Assembly: GCA_003116995.1 (NCBI GenBank)
Contig: BDSL01000005.1
Location: 1,686,001 to 1,750,000 of the forward strand
Source of the DNA: Yamagishiella unicocca
Taxonomy: Eukaryota; Chlorophyta; Chlorophyceae; Chlamydomonadales; Volvocaceae
Direction of reading: 5' to 3'
DNA: 64,000 nt
Of the stretch, positions 22,608-33,824 are shown in pieces. Numbering within the stretch: position 1 is the stretch's first letter; each line of letters opens with the position of its first letter. Made by a program: the position numbers and the translations under genes. The notes below the pieces were generated by a model. It ran no database searches, was not told the origin of the DNA, and saw only the letters and a program-made list of their open reading frames with translations.

Positions 22608-24384
22608 GCGGATGACGTCTCTTGTACGGCCTCTCATTCTTCCTGAGCGGTACGGAGTTTGGCGATCCTAGTTCGCCGCTTCCTCTCTCGGTCCGTACCG
22701 CACTGCTTTCGCGCTGACGTACAGCGTATCTAGCTTTTCGCGATTGCCCGAAGTTTAGGAATAACAATGTGGTGCTCAGCGATTCTGCGGCCGGACGCTC
22801 CATCTCCCCACTCCGCTCCCGGTGCGTGTTGAGCCATTCGATGCTGCCAAGTGACGTGTTCACTCTTCAACTTGTTCGCAGTTTGAAAATAACCCTGGAG
22901 TATTCGGCGGCTGTTCTTCCTCGGCTGCCCCGTTCGCTGGGGGCCCAGTGCCAAAGGGCACGGTGGTGCCTCCATGGCTGGCTGCCCTCTGTGCGCGGCC
23001 TGCCTTCCCATCCTTCTGGTGCCGGCCCCTGCTGGCCAGTGAGCCGCCTCGACTGGTGCCCGCGCCCGTTGGGGATTGTCTGATTTCGCCAGACCTTTTC
23101 TGCAGGGTTGCTGGGATTCCCCCACATGTCGGTCATCGGCATCGGGCGGCACCGGGGCGGGCGTGGCGCGTGGGTGCCGCTCGATGCACATCCACCCTAG
23201 ACCAAACGGGACCGCCGCACCGGGGGGGATGCCCTGCAACGCTGCAAGCTAACTACCCTGGTACATATTCGATGTGCGCTGGCGTCCGATAGCAACCTGC
23301 GGGTCCATGCATTCGCTGTTCTTCTTGTCTTGTCCGCGTTCATCTCCGCAGCGAACCGCTTCCCTGCGCGCCTGCTGGATGCCGTCGTGAGTGCGTCTCC
23401 CAGGGCCCGACGGAGGGATGGAAAGTGCGTACGGCGGCTGCAGCTGGGTCGACGTCTTCTGAGGTCGCAGCGGCAGTGGAACCGTTCGCTACGTATCTGC
23501 TAGGCAGAGCAGCGAGCTAGGCAGCAGGGTAGGAGCGTTCGTCGGCACGGCAGCCGTACGCCCGCGCCTTCATTGGCGGCACCATGTTTTGAACAAGCCG
23601 TGACACCTCCTCCAGATTGCTTAAAGCACATGCAGGGATGCGTCACTTGAGCGCGGCGTGGGGAGGGGGCTAGCGTGGAAAACCGTGGAAACGGGCCAAA
23701 ACGGTGGGTGGGGGGGTTATATGCATATGAGAGGGATATAACTTGTGAACGGAATTTCGTGTTGGTACCGGACGAGAAAATAATGGCGCATGAAGTTTAG
23801 TTGCATCCGTTGGCTGGCGCTGCTGGCGACAGCGAGCTCAGGCTCATCTACGCGGTTTGGTCTAAGGGCTGGTAGGGCCCGCGGGTCGGCGCGTGACATA
23901 CGCCTTTGGGGCTGTCTAGCCTGCGCGAGTTTGATTGCGCTGCATCCGTGGGGACTGGGGATTCCATTCGGACTCACGTAGCCGGCTTGCGGCCTGGTAG
24001 ACAACTCGCCAACTCCAAAGCGCTGTGTCAAGCACATGGAACCAAAAGATACTAGACATATATAGCATTGTAGCGGCTGTGCTACGTGTTGTAGGTAGAA
24101 GCATAACCTGTGTCTCCCGCCCAAAGTTGACGTTTTGTCCCTAGGTTAAATTCTAAAGCTATTGCTTCCTACGAGTTCGCCCAAAATGCATGTTCTACAA
24201 CCTCAACTGAATAAAAGCTAGAACCGATTGGAGAGCTGCTGAGACCGTCTACGTAGCGGCCAATTCCGGGATGTTCCAAGGCAGCCGCCCCCTAGGCTTT
24301 TTTGATTTCTACATGTGGACCCGATAATTAGTTCAAGGCGCCTGGTTTACCTCATCGGCCTCAGCAGAGTTCCATCCGCAGCTC
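22608..24384. other. intergenic region without recognised genes
   Basis: Open frames at 22730-23239 and 22948-23292 overlap on opposite strands and show no domain. The part at 23700-24250 is richer in AT. Nothing in it could be assigned. Confidence 0.4.
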
Positions 24385-27300
24385 ATGGCGGAGAGCAGCC
24401 GTCATGGGCCGGAACATCCGGCCCACTTGCATACTGCGTTCGAAGATCCAGATGTTCAAGCGGCAGCTGGCGTTGGATCTGGCGATTTGAGCGTCGTCGA
24501 CGCCGCAGCGCCGCGGGGCCTCGCTCATCCGCAGTACCATCCGCCCCGCCACGCTGACACACTCCCAGCTGTTCACCAACGCCGGCGCCAACATCGCCAC
24601 CAATCCCAGCCCCAGGCATCTACCTCTTTACGTACCAGGCCAGGCGCCCTGCCCGCCGCCTCCAGCTCCTCCCCCCGCCATCCCAGCCACCACCGTCACC
24701 AGCACCGCGCGGCTCGCCCAGGCGGCTCCGCCTCCGCCTCTCCCTCCCCTACCGGCTCCCTCTCCCTTTCCCTCTCCCCCTCCGCCCGCCTCTCCTCCTC
24801 CTCGGGCCCCTCCGCCAGCAGCGCCCGCCGCGGCATGGCGCCCGCCGCCCTGGACGGCGCGGCGCTAGCCGCCGCCTGCGCCGCGGCCCCCATCAACCCC
24901 GCGCCCTCCCACCGCTCCTACGCCCCCTCCACCCACCGCGGCCTACGCCGCTGCGATGACTCCAGCGGTGCCCTCAACAACATCCACCCGGACATCCTGG
25001 ACGACCTCCGCGCGCTGGACGACCTGGAGGGCGGCGCGCTGCTGCGGCCGTTGCTGACGCAGCCGCCGGGTCCGGACGACGACGGCGGCGGCAGCAGGGG
25101 TCCAGGGGGGGACGGCTGGGGGGAGGACGGCGAGGGGCGCGGCGACGGCGGCGAGGGCGGCGGACACGTGGACGAGGCGGAGACGTACGAGGTTCAGGAG
25201 CTGCTGGAAGCCAAGCCGCGGGATGTGTTGCAGTTCATTGAGGAGGAAGGTGGGGCTGGCTGGCTGGGAGCAGCGGGTTGCTGGTTGGCAAGGGGTGGGT
25301 GGGTGTTGGGGAGTAAGCAGCGTTGTTAATTTAGGGGGTGTTTAAAAACCGTTTAACGCAACGGGACAGGATAGTTGGCGCATGGTCGTCGGATATTTAG
25401 GGGGGTTACAATAATAGACCCGATAACGCGACGCGGGGGGGGGCCCGTGTGGAGGCGGCCATGGAACGTAGGGCCGGGGGGCTTGGGAGGGGCGCTAGTG
25501 GCGCTAGTGGCGCTAGTGGCGCTAGTGGCGTGGTGTGATGTAGGGTTTTACGGTGCATGTGTTGGGGATGGCGGCTACCGGTGGGGTTTGGGGGGCGCGG
25601 CGGAGCCGCACAGGGGACCAACCAGGAGAGGGCCGGACCCGCGGCGGCTGTGTTTGGTGACGGCACTGCGGCTGGAGTCTACGTGTTGTTGTGTACACAA
25701 TCACAACGCAGTGAGCAGCCTTGGCGGTTTCAGCAGTCCGCACACACACCCCTCCCCCTCCAAACCCTGCCCCCTCCCCCTCCCCCTCCAAACCCTGCCC
25801 CCTGCCCCTCCCCCTCCAAACCCTGCCCCCTCCCCCTCAGGCGTGGTCAAGCTCACTGAGTTCGAAGTGGCTGACGGGCTGGTGCTCAAGGCGTTCGGCA
25901 GTGAGCCCTTTCTGGTGATGGGCCACGAACACGCGGAGCCACCCGGCCTCAGGGACATGTGGATGGAGCGGCTGGGGGAGGCGGGGAAAGTGCAGGTGCG
26001 GGCGGTTGTGTTCGGTTGGGGCGGTTGGACGGTTTGCGCGGGCAGCTGCTGGCGGACGCGTCGGGGGCCGAGAGGCGGCGGCGCCCGTCGGCGGCCGGGG
26101 GATCCCCCAGTTGCAACCACCATTGTAACTGAAATTCCAAACCGCCAACGGCAATTATACCCATTGTTGTGTACGGCAGGGGACTGGCTGGACGTCGGCG
26201 CTGTCAGTTGAGGCGCACGTGGTCAATCTGTACGACGCCGCCGCACCCGGCCTGGCGGGGCTGCTGCGGCCGCTGCTGGCTCGGCTGCGAGTGCACGGCT
26301 GCCCGCCAACCGTCTTCGCGCTGCCGGCGCTGCAGGTGCGGTGCGGTCCCGCGGGCCCGTGCTACCGGCACCCACACCTTCACGTCGGCCAGCCGCTTGA
26401 TGCTGCCGGCCGCAATCCCTGCTTAACTCAGGACAGACCTTAGGATGTCACTAGATGAACAATATCGAGGATCAGTATGGGAGTTTGGGGGAGTTTGGGG
26501 GGAGGGGGGCGCAACGGAGGAGGGAAATGAGGCGGCTGGCGGCCAGCACCGCGCCCGGTCCTGCCACCTCACACCGCCGGAAACGACGCAACCCGGAACA
26601 CATGGACCGCACGGACCACACATCCCCCCCTTCGCGGATTCTCTTATAACACCCCTCCCCCCGACGGTCCAGTAGTCCAGTAGCATGCGCGCGCGTCCCG
26701 GTGTCCTAAGGCTATGCACCCACTACATTCCCCATCGCGTTACCGGTTCTTTTATTGTAATCCCCCGACCCACATGCAGCATGCGCCCGCGACCAGGTGC
26801 CGCAGACTGTGCGCCTGCTGCACTGCCCATGTCGTGTAAAAGGGTAACCGGGCCTCTTATGCCACCCGACCCACTCAGGCCGTCATAGCCCTGAAGTGGA
26901 ACACCTGGGCCCGCCACTTCCTGTTCGCCGAGTTCGTGTTCTACGCCATCTGGTTGGCGGCCTTCTCCGCCTTCTCACTGCTGTTGGAGGACGGGGCGGA
27001 CCCGGCAGACGGCGGCGACGGCGGCGGCGGCGCCGCCGCCGCCGCCCCAGGATTCCGCCTCATCGGCGGCGGCGACGCCGCCGCCGCCGGCGGCGGCGGC
27101 GGTCTTCCGGTGGTCCGGCTGTTGAGCAGCATCGTACAGGCGGTGACGGTGGCGCTGCGCGCGGACGGCGGCACGCTGCCGTACAGTCTGTCCGCCGCCG
27201 CCAGCACCGACGACGACGGCTGTGGGGCGCGCTTTCTCAACCCCTGGGACTGGGGCGCCCTGGGCTCGCTGCTTGCGTCTCCCCGCGGCTTCGCGCAGCT

Positions 27301-30300
27301 GGCCACCAGCGCGCTTGCGGTGGCGGCCATGTTGCCGTTCGCATACATGGAGGTCTGCACGTTGATGGTCCAGGGGTGGGTCGGTTGGTGGTTGGGAACC
27401 GAGCCCTGTTTAGTCGCTAGTCCCGAATCTTTGTACGGCTGTGTCTTGTGGTAGGGAAGTGGAGTTGAGCCGCGCGGGCGTCTGTGTATGCAGGTGTGGT
27501 GCCGCGCTTGTGGGAATTTTGAATTTTGTACGACTACTGGATCCACCGGGGCCAGCCCTCAGTGTTGCTGCGATAACAAGAAGACGTAACACCTAGGGCT
27601 CGCAATGTGCCGCCGTAAGCAGGTGGCGGCTACCGACTACCGAAAGTATTTGAGCAGGGGCTCTGTCCAGGAGCCTCACAGCAACTGCACTGAGCAACAG
27701 CCTCTCAACCCACCTCACCCACCTTACCCACCCATCAACCCACCTCACCCATCTCACCCATCTCACCCATCTCACCCCCGCCCTCTCGCCGCCGCCAACG
27801 CAGCCTGGCCTGGGTCAACCTCTTCAACCTAGCTGACGTGGCGTCGTACTTCCTGGCGGCCGCGCTGTGGTCCTCCCACCTGCGCTGCGGCTCCCTGCCC
27901 CGCAGCTCCTGGTTCAGTGGGGCGCTGGCGCTGCAGCACGTCCTGCTGTGGACCAAGCTGCACTACTACGCACGGTGGGTTTTGAGGAAGACCCGTGGAT
28001 GCGAGAAAAGCCCGTTTAGAACTAACCACGGTGGGGTGGTGGGGGGCCGGGTGGGGGCTATGATGCGTGCGTGCGTGCGGCAGCGAAGGGACCCGCATTG
28101 CGGCACGTGACAAAGGAGAGGCCCGGTCGATAGCGTAGATGGGTTCGAGGAAGACCCGTGGGTAGATGAGCGGGTGGGGGCCCCGCGTGGGGGCTATACG
28201 AGGTGACACTTGTCCTCCTCACGTTCCTCTTCCTCTCTCCCCCCTCCCGCCCTCCCTCTCTGCCACCTCCACCCCCACGACCGCCGTCTTTCGTTTCCTC
28301 GACCATGTCCTCCAGCATGCACCTCGAAACGTCTTATCTGCACGGGACCCACTTCTCGCGCCCACGGGTCTTCCTCGCAACCCCCCTCCCCCAGCGTGCT
28401 GACCCCTACCCGCGGTGGCTTCAACGACACCATCCGCATGGTGCTCTCGGAGCTGCGCACCTTCCTCACCTTCGTGGGGCTCGTCATGATGGGCTTCGCG
28501 TTCGCGTTCTACTGCCTGTTCAGGCAGGTCCAGGGAGGGCAGGAGCCCGGGGGATGGATCATTGACGAGCCTGGGCGTGTGTTTAGGTTTGCAGGGCGGT
28601 GCCGCTGGGCCTTGTGTGTATGTGTAACCCTAAATCCTGAAATCCTCCAACCCTCAAACTCTTAACTGTCCTTCCGTCTTTGTCGGTTCAACGCTGTACT
28701 CCCTGTACCCAACCCCACCCCTCCTTACCTCACCCCACCTCACCCCACCTCACGTTTTTTTCTGGCATCCACGGGTCTTCCTCGAAACCTCACCCCACCT
28801 CACCCCACCTCACCCCACCTCACCCCACAGGCAGGACCGAGACGAGTTCGCCGACTTCTCCACGCTGTGGCACTCGTTCGCCTCCATGTTCGCATACATG
28901 CTGCAAATGTTCGACTACTCGGTGCTCTACAAGTGGGTTCGGATGGCCGCCGACGGGGCCCACGAAACGTTTCGGATGGCCGCCGACGGGGCCCACGAAA
29001 CGTTTCCTAAGCGCTTGCTCTCCTCGCTTGGGCGGGACGCGCGTTTTAGGTTGCATGCCGAATTACTTGACGTAGCTATTTGAAGTTTTGAACCCTAAAG
29101 GCAGGCCGGAAATAGGAACCCTAAAGCCTAAACACAAACGTTATACCCCTAAGCCCACCCTCCCTTTCCACACACACACACACATACACATACTTAAAAC
29201 ACATACACATACACAATGCACCCTTCGTACCGCCGCAGCTCGACGCATCCCGTGCTAGCCATGGTTCTCTTCATGGCGTACGAGCTAATGGTTGCCGTAC
29301 TGCTGCTCAACATCATGATCGCACTCATGACGTCAGCGTTCGCGCGGGTCAGCGCCGACGAGGGGCTGCGCTACCTCATCTACAAGGCGGAGGTGGGGGC
29401 CGCATGGCGGGGGGTGGCGGGGGGTAGTCCTGGGTTTGAGGTTGGGGTTGGGGTTGGGCGAGGAGGTGGAGGTGGGCTGGTCGCGCTGATACGCCGACTA
29501 TGAAGGGGCGAATGACGCTACCCAACGCGGGGCGTGTGGAAAAACCCTGACTGTACGTGTCCTCGACGTCCCCCCTCCCCGCCGCCCAGCTCTTCGTCTC
29601 CTACTCCGTCTCACTTTTCAGTGCCGACCCACGGGTCTCCTATCATACCCTCTGCCCCCCGGCCTCCGGCCGCTCGCCCCCAGGTGATTGACGAGCTGGA
29701 GAGCACGCTGCCGCGGTGGCTGATGCGGCCCAACTGGTTCCCCCACTTCGTGCACGTGCTCAAGATCAGTCCGCGCTCCACCTACGAGATCAACCTCAAC
29801 AGCGTGTGGAGCGGAATGAGCACACTGCAGTCCAGCCTCATGAACGCGCAGCAGGTGCTGGGGAGGGGGGTGGTTGCGGAGAGCCGGGGGCGGGGAGCCG
29901 GGGGCAGGGGCGGGGAGACGGGGGCGGAGGGCCGGGGGCGGGGCCGGGGGCCGGGGCGGGGGCGGGGGTTTCGAGGAAGACCCGTGGATGCCAGAAAAAA
30001 CCGTTTACAACAGACGTTTTGAGATGCATGCTGGGGGGGGCGGGGGCTTCCATTTATGACCTGCTCGGGTTGAAGGTTAACAGCCGGTCATTAAGTGGTT
30101 GCGGGTAGGTGCTTGGTTGCGAGAGAGGGCAATGGAGGGCCCCGTCCATCGAGCTGGGTATCCTGCTCCTCCGTTGCCGGTTTCCTTTCTTCCCGCCTCC
30201 CCCTGAAACCCGAACCCTCCCCCCAAACCCTAAAACCCTAAACCCGCTCCCTAGGAGACCCGACTGCGCGTGGAGGCCCTGGAGTCCAAGATGGACGTGA

Positions 30301-31862
30301 TCGACCAGAAGCTGTCGGCCACAGTGAGGCTGCTTGCGTCGCGCCTGCTCACTCACAACGAGCTGGCGGCGGCGCTGTCAATGGATGACGTGGCGGAGGC
30401 GTCGGACAGCGAGGCGCAGGATCTGGATCTGGACGGGGAGGACGGCGAGCCGGATCCAGAGCACTGGCGCGACGCGGATCTGGATCCGCGGCCGGACGAG
30501 CAGGCGGTGCCGGAGGCGCCAGAGGACGAGGAGGACGCTGTGGCGCTGGCGCTGAGTGCGGCCCGGGGCGCGGGGGGGGCTGGGGGGCTGGGCATGAGGC
30601 GGGGAGGAAGCGGGAGCAACAGGGGCGGCGTTGGGGGCCAGCAGCAGCAACAGCAGCAGCAGTACTTCCACCCGCACCCGCACCCACACCAGTACCAGCA
30701 CCCGCACCGGCCGCAGCACTACTACCCACACCAGCAGCACCCCCCGCGCCGTTTCCAGTCCTCGCAAGTCCAGTTCCAGCACCACTCCTCCCACCCCAGC
30801 CACGCCACCTCCGCCCAGCCGCCTGGCCGCCACCATGGACACAGCCACGGACACAGCCACGGCCACGGCCACTCGACGCACACGACCCACGGGTCGCTAG
30901 GCCCGTCCGCCCACGCCTCCCACGCCCCCAGCCGGGATCCGTCGGTCCCGCACAGCACCAGCCCCCACCACGCCCGGACGGCCGCACCCGCGGCGACGGG
31001 CGGAGCACGCCTGCACGCTTTCTACAGCCACGGCCACGGCCAAAACTACCATGGGCAGCAGCAGCAACAGCAAATCAACGAGGCGGCGGAGCGGCTGCCG
31101 TACCCGCGGGGATCGGCGACGCCGCCGCCGGTGGCCGGCGGCACGCCAGGACGATCCCACCAGCACCAACTGGGGCCGGCAGCAGCGGGCACGGAGACGC
31201 CGGGCCGAGGAGGCGGCGGCGCCGCCAGCGTGAGGCCTGGTACCGCGCCGGCGGCGACGCCGACGGCGGCGTACGAAAAGTACGACGGCCGGCCCGCAAG
31301 TCCGGGTGGCGGCGACGGTACGCCGGGCGTAGGGTACGGCCGGCGGCGGTCTAGTGAGAGTACGGCGGCTGCAGCGGCGGCGGCCGCGGCGGCGGCGGCG
31401 GGCCATGATGGCGCTGTGCCGGAGGGCGCTGTGGTGCTGGACATGAGGAGGTCGGAGGACCGCACGGTGGCGGCGGCAGCGGCAGCGGCGGCGCCGCTGC
31501 CGCTGTCACCGTCCGGAACGCTCTGGAGCGGGCTGTTTCCGGCGGCGGCGGTGACGCCACCGCCGCGCGATGACGCGTTGGCCCGCGCAGCGCGGCAGTA
31601 CCAGACCTCCAGGCACGGCGGCGGCGGAGGCGGAGGCCAACTGCAAGGAAGGCAGCCGTCGCCTGGCAGAGCCCCGGGGGCTACCGGCGGTGGCGGTGGC
31701 GGTGGCGGGGGCATGGGCATGGGCCCTGCCATGGCCTCCATAGCGGAGAACGGCTCTCCCAGCCTGGCGGGAAGCGAGGTGTTGACGGACGGTAGCTTGA
31801 TGCGGTGGTCACCGGGGGGGGATGCGGGGTCGGATGCGGGGTCGGGGCCACGGGGCGGCTAG
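24385..31862 (+). CDS. TRP-type cation channel with long low-complexity tail (5' end uncertain)
   Basis: This is a six-transmembrane cation channel subunit. Exons: up to 25249, then 25841-25995, 26180-26335, 26879-27375, 27804-27974, 28395-28527, 28835-28932, 29239-29392, 29684-29854 and 30255-31862, phase continuous. S1 is FVFYAIWLAAFSAFSLLL, followed by a Gly/Ala-rich S1-S2 loop. S2 lies around ATSALAVAAMLPFAYMEV, S3 around LADVASYFLAAALW, S4 around HVLLWTKLHYYARVL and S5 is FLTFVGLVMMGFAFAFYCLF. The pore helix has WHSFASMFAYMLQMF. S6 is ELMVAVLLLNIMIALMTSAF, most like the TRP(V) pattern. The final exon starts with a coiled-coil-like segment (LRVEALESKMDVIDQKL), then about 500 residues rich in His, Gln, Ala and Gly. 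The first exon before about 24900 is low complexity and its start codon is a guess. Coding-like sequence in another frame at 24518-24650 suggests unresolved 5' exons. Confidence 0.83.
25400..25432 (+). repeat. short intronic repeat, family 2, copy 2
   Basis: GGGGGGTTACAATAATAGAC continuing to CCGATAACGCG, in the first resolved TRP intron. It matches 177-210 with a few changes. Confidence 0.6.
26735..26766 (-). repeat. short intronic repeat, family 2, copy 3 (inverted)
   Basis: TCGCGTTACCGGTTCTTTTA then TTGTAATCCCCC, the reverse complement of 177-210, in the TRP intron before the S1 exon. Confidence 0.6.
28291..28380 (-). repeat. intronic repeat, family 1, copy in TRP intron
   Basis: Read on the minus strand this runs GAGGAAGACCCGTGG ... 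AGACGTTTCGAGGTGCATGC TGGAGGACATGGTCGAGG. It shares both ends with 29969-30034 and the right end with 43488-43551. Fragments of the same element lie at 27981-28018, 28141-28164 and 28756-28789. Confidence 0.65.
29969..30034 (+). repeat. intronic repeat, family 1, copy in last TRP intron
   Basis: TTCGAGGAAGACCCGTGGAT, then GCCAGAAAAAACCGTTTACA, then an A/C-rich link into GTTTTGAGATGCATGCTGG. Confidence 0.65.
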
Positions 31863-33824
31863 CGGGCTGGGGGAGGGATCCGCTGCCCGGCGGCCATGGA
31901 GGGTCTTCAGCTGCCGGGCGGTGCCTGCAGTTGGCTGGCGTAGGTGAGCTGAGGCGTGAGATGTTGTCGAGTTTGGGACCTGGCGGCTCGGTGCTGCAAG
32001 GCAGGAGAGGGGCACCAGGGATAGTAGTAGTAGTAGTTATAAGGGTGGGTAGCGTATAAGCGCGTATTTGTGGGTGGACGGAGGCAGGCAGCCGTGGGGC
32101 GCAGAGGCTCAGGCGTTGAGGGATGAGAGGGCGGCGGTGGCGGCAGTGTCCGGTTGGCACGACTGGCGTGTTGGGGGAGCAGTGAGTGCGGGTTGGGGAC
32201 CGGGGGCGCACAGGAAATGAACGAAGGAGGTCCGGAGTGGAAATAAGGCCCGGGGCCAGGATCCCTGGCGCGTTGGCGCGACTGGAAGAGTTGAGCGCAC
32301 TGAACAGCAGTGAGTGCTAGGAGGGAGTAGATAGGGCGTGATTGATCGTGCCTTTTTTGTTGGATGCGAGTGCTTTTAGTAGGGTTTAGGGATTTAGGGT
32401 AGTGGAGGGTGAGAGCCCGAGCCTCTCCCCTCGCGCGTGTTTTTATTTTTACACGTACGTGAGAGGGAGAAACGCTTACAGTGTATGTCTGCGCCGCGTT
32501 AGCGGGAAAAAGGAGCCATACCATTGAGTTCTTGTGCGTCGTACTGTGCGTCGTACTGTGTGTTGTGTGGCAGGGGTGCAGCGATGGGAAGTGCGCTTGA
32601 CGTGTTGGGACCAGCCGGTCATCGTTTAGTTCGGCAGACCCAAGGAACGACCTCCCTTTCGCACCACCTCCGAAACCGCTCCGGTCGCAATAGCGCGGTC
32701 CTTCACCACCCCGAAACCAGGGTCGGGGCAGGGTACGCTGGTGCCGTCGCCTGGGCCCGCGAGCCGAGCCGCTGATCGAAGCTCACGAGGCTGTCGGTTT
32801 ACCGATCCCCAGTCCACATTTGGTTGCGGATTAGCGTGAGCTGCTAAATGCCCGCCTCATTGCTGTTTTCATTGCACGTTGGTTGGACCTTGAGTTGCGC
32901 AAACCCCCGACGTCACACAGCTTACTGTGGCTGTCCACATTCGGCAGCCCTGCGGCTGAGCACTGCCGCGACAGCGGCCGCAAAGGAGCAGTGCGGCTGT
33001 GTTGTAGTTGTCGTAAGACCACCGGGCGCAGGGAAATGTGGGTGAGGGAAGTTAGGACTGCCCAGCCAGACCCAAGAATATGTTGTACGTTGGGGGATGT
33101 GGGACGTGGTGTGGTGCGGCGCCTGGGTCCATGCTAGTACTGAAGCCTAGACCGGCAATTTTCGCGCACGTCATGGGGCTCCGTCCCAGCGAGGTTGCGG
33201 TGAGCTGCAGTGGTACGCGTGTTTGACCCCCAGGGGCCACGCAGCGGTGATCGATCACTAGGGCGACGGCTGCCTACGACTGAAGCAGGCGCACCACGGC
33301 TTGGCGCCCGACGTGCTGGCGCCCGGCGCGCTGATATTGTAACGGCATCAAGTAAGCATCAAGTAAGCATATTGCGGCTGTCTTCAATCGTGATTTACAG
33401 CATGCACCCTTTGAGGCAGTGGCTGTCTTGGTTTCAAACCTACCGCCTCCGAAACACGGATTGACACGTCTACGACCGGATTTCTTTTCGTTATACGGTG
33501 CGTAGAACGTCGGGATACCATGGCGCTGATGCCAAAAGGGTTAGCACGAACTCCCTCCGAAGGGACAAAACAATATGACTGCAAAGACAGCTGGCCGAAG
33601 GCGCAAAATTGTCAGGAAGACTGCATCCGCAAGCTAAGAGGGATAAAGATTATGTCTGTTAATCTACAATTATAAATAGTCATTTCATGGTGATCCCTGC
33701 TGAAAGGACGCAAGATGCCTCTAGTGTTTTACGACTAGCCCGCCAGGCGAGCTTCACGTACACGTAACGGAGGCGCCCCACCCGACAAATAATGACCCAT
33801 GTGATCTGCATGTTAAGGTAGAGC
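31863..33824. other. 3' flank of TRP gene and intergenic region
   Basis: No TGTAA was seen in the first 1.4 kb after the TRP stop; the first noticed is near 33338. GGGTTTAGGGATTTAGGG at about 32380-32398 is telomere-like. The part after 33330 becomes AT-richer towards the next gene. No gene is called. Confidence 0.45.

Noticed and set aside
22730..23239. Minus-strand 169-codon open frame
   Set aside because: No domain, and an equally long frame overlaps on the + strand; no splice or start support.
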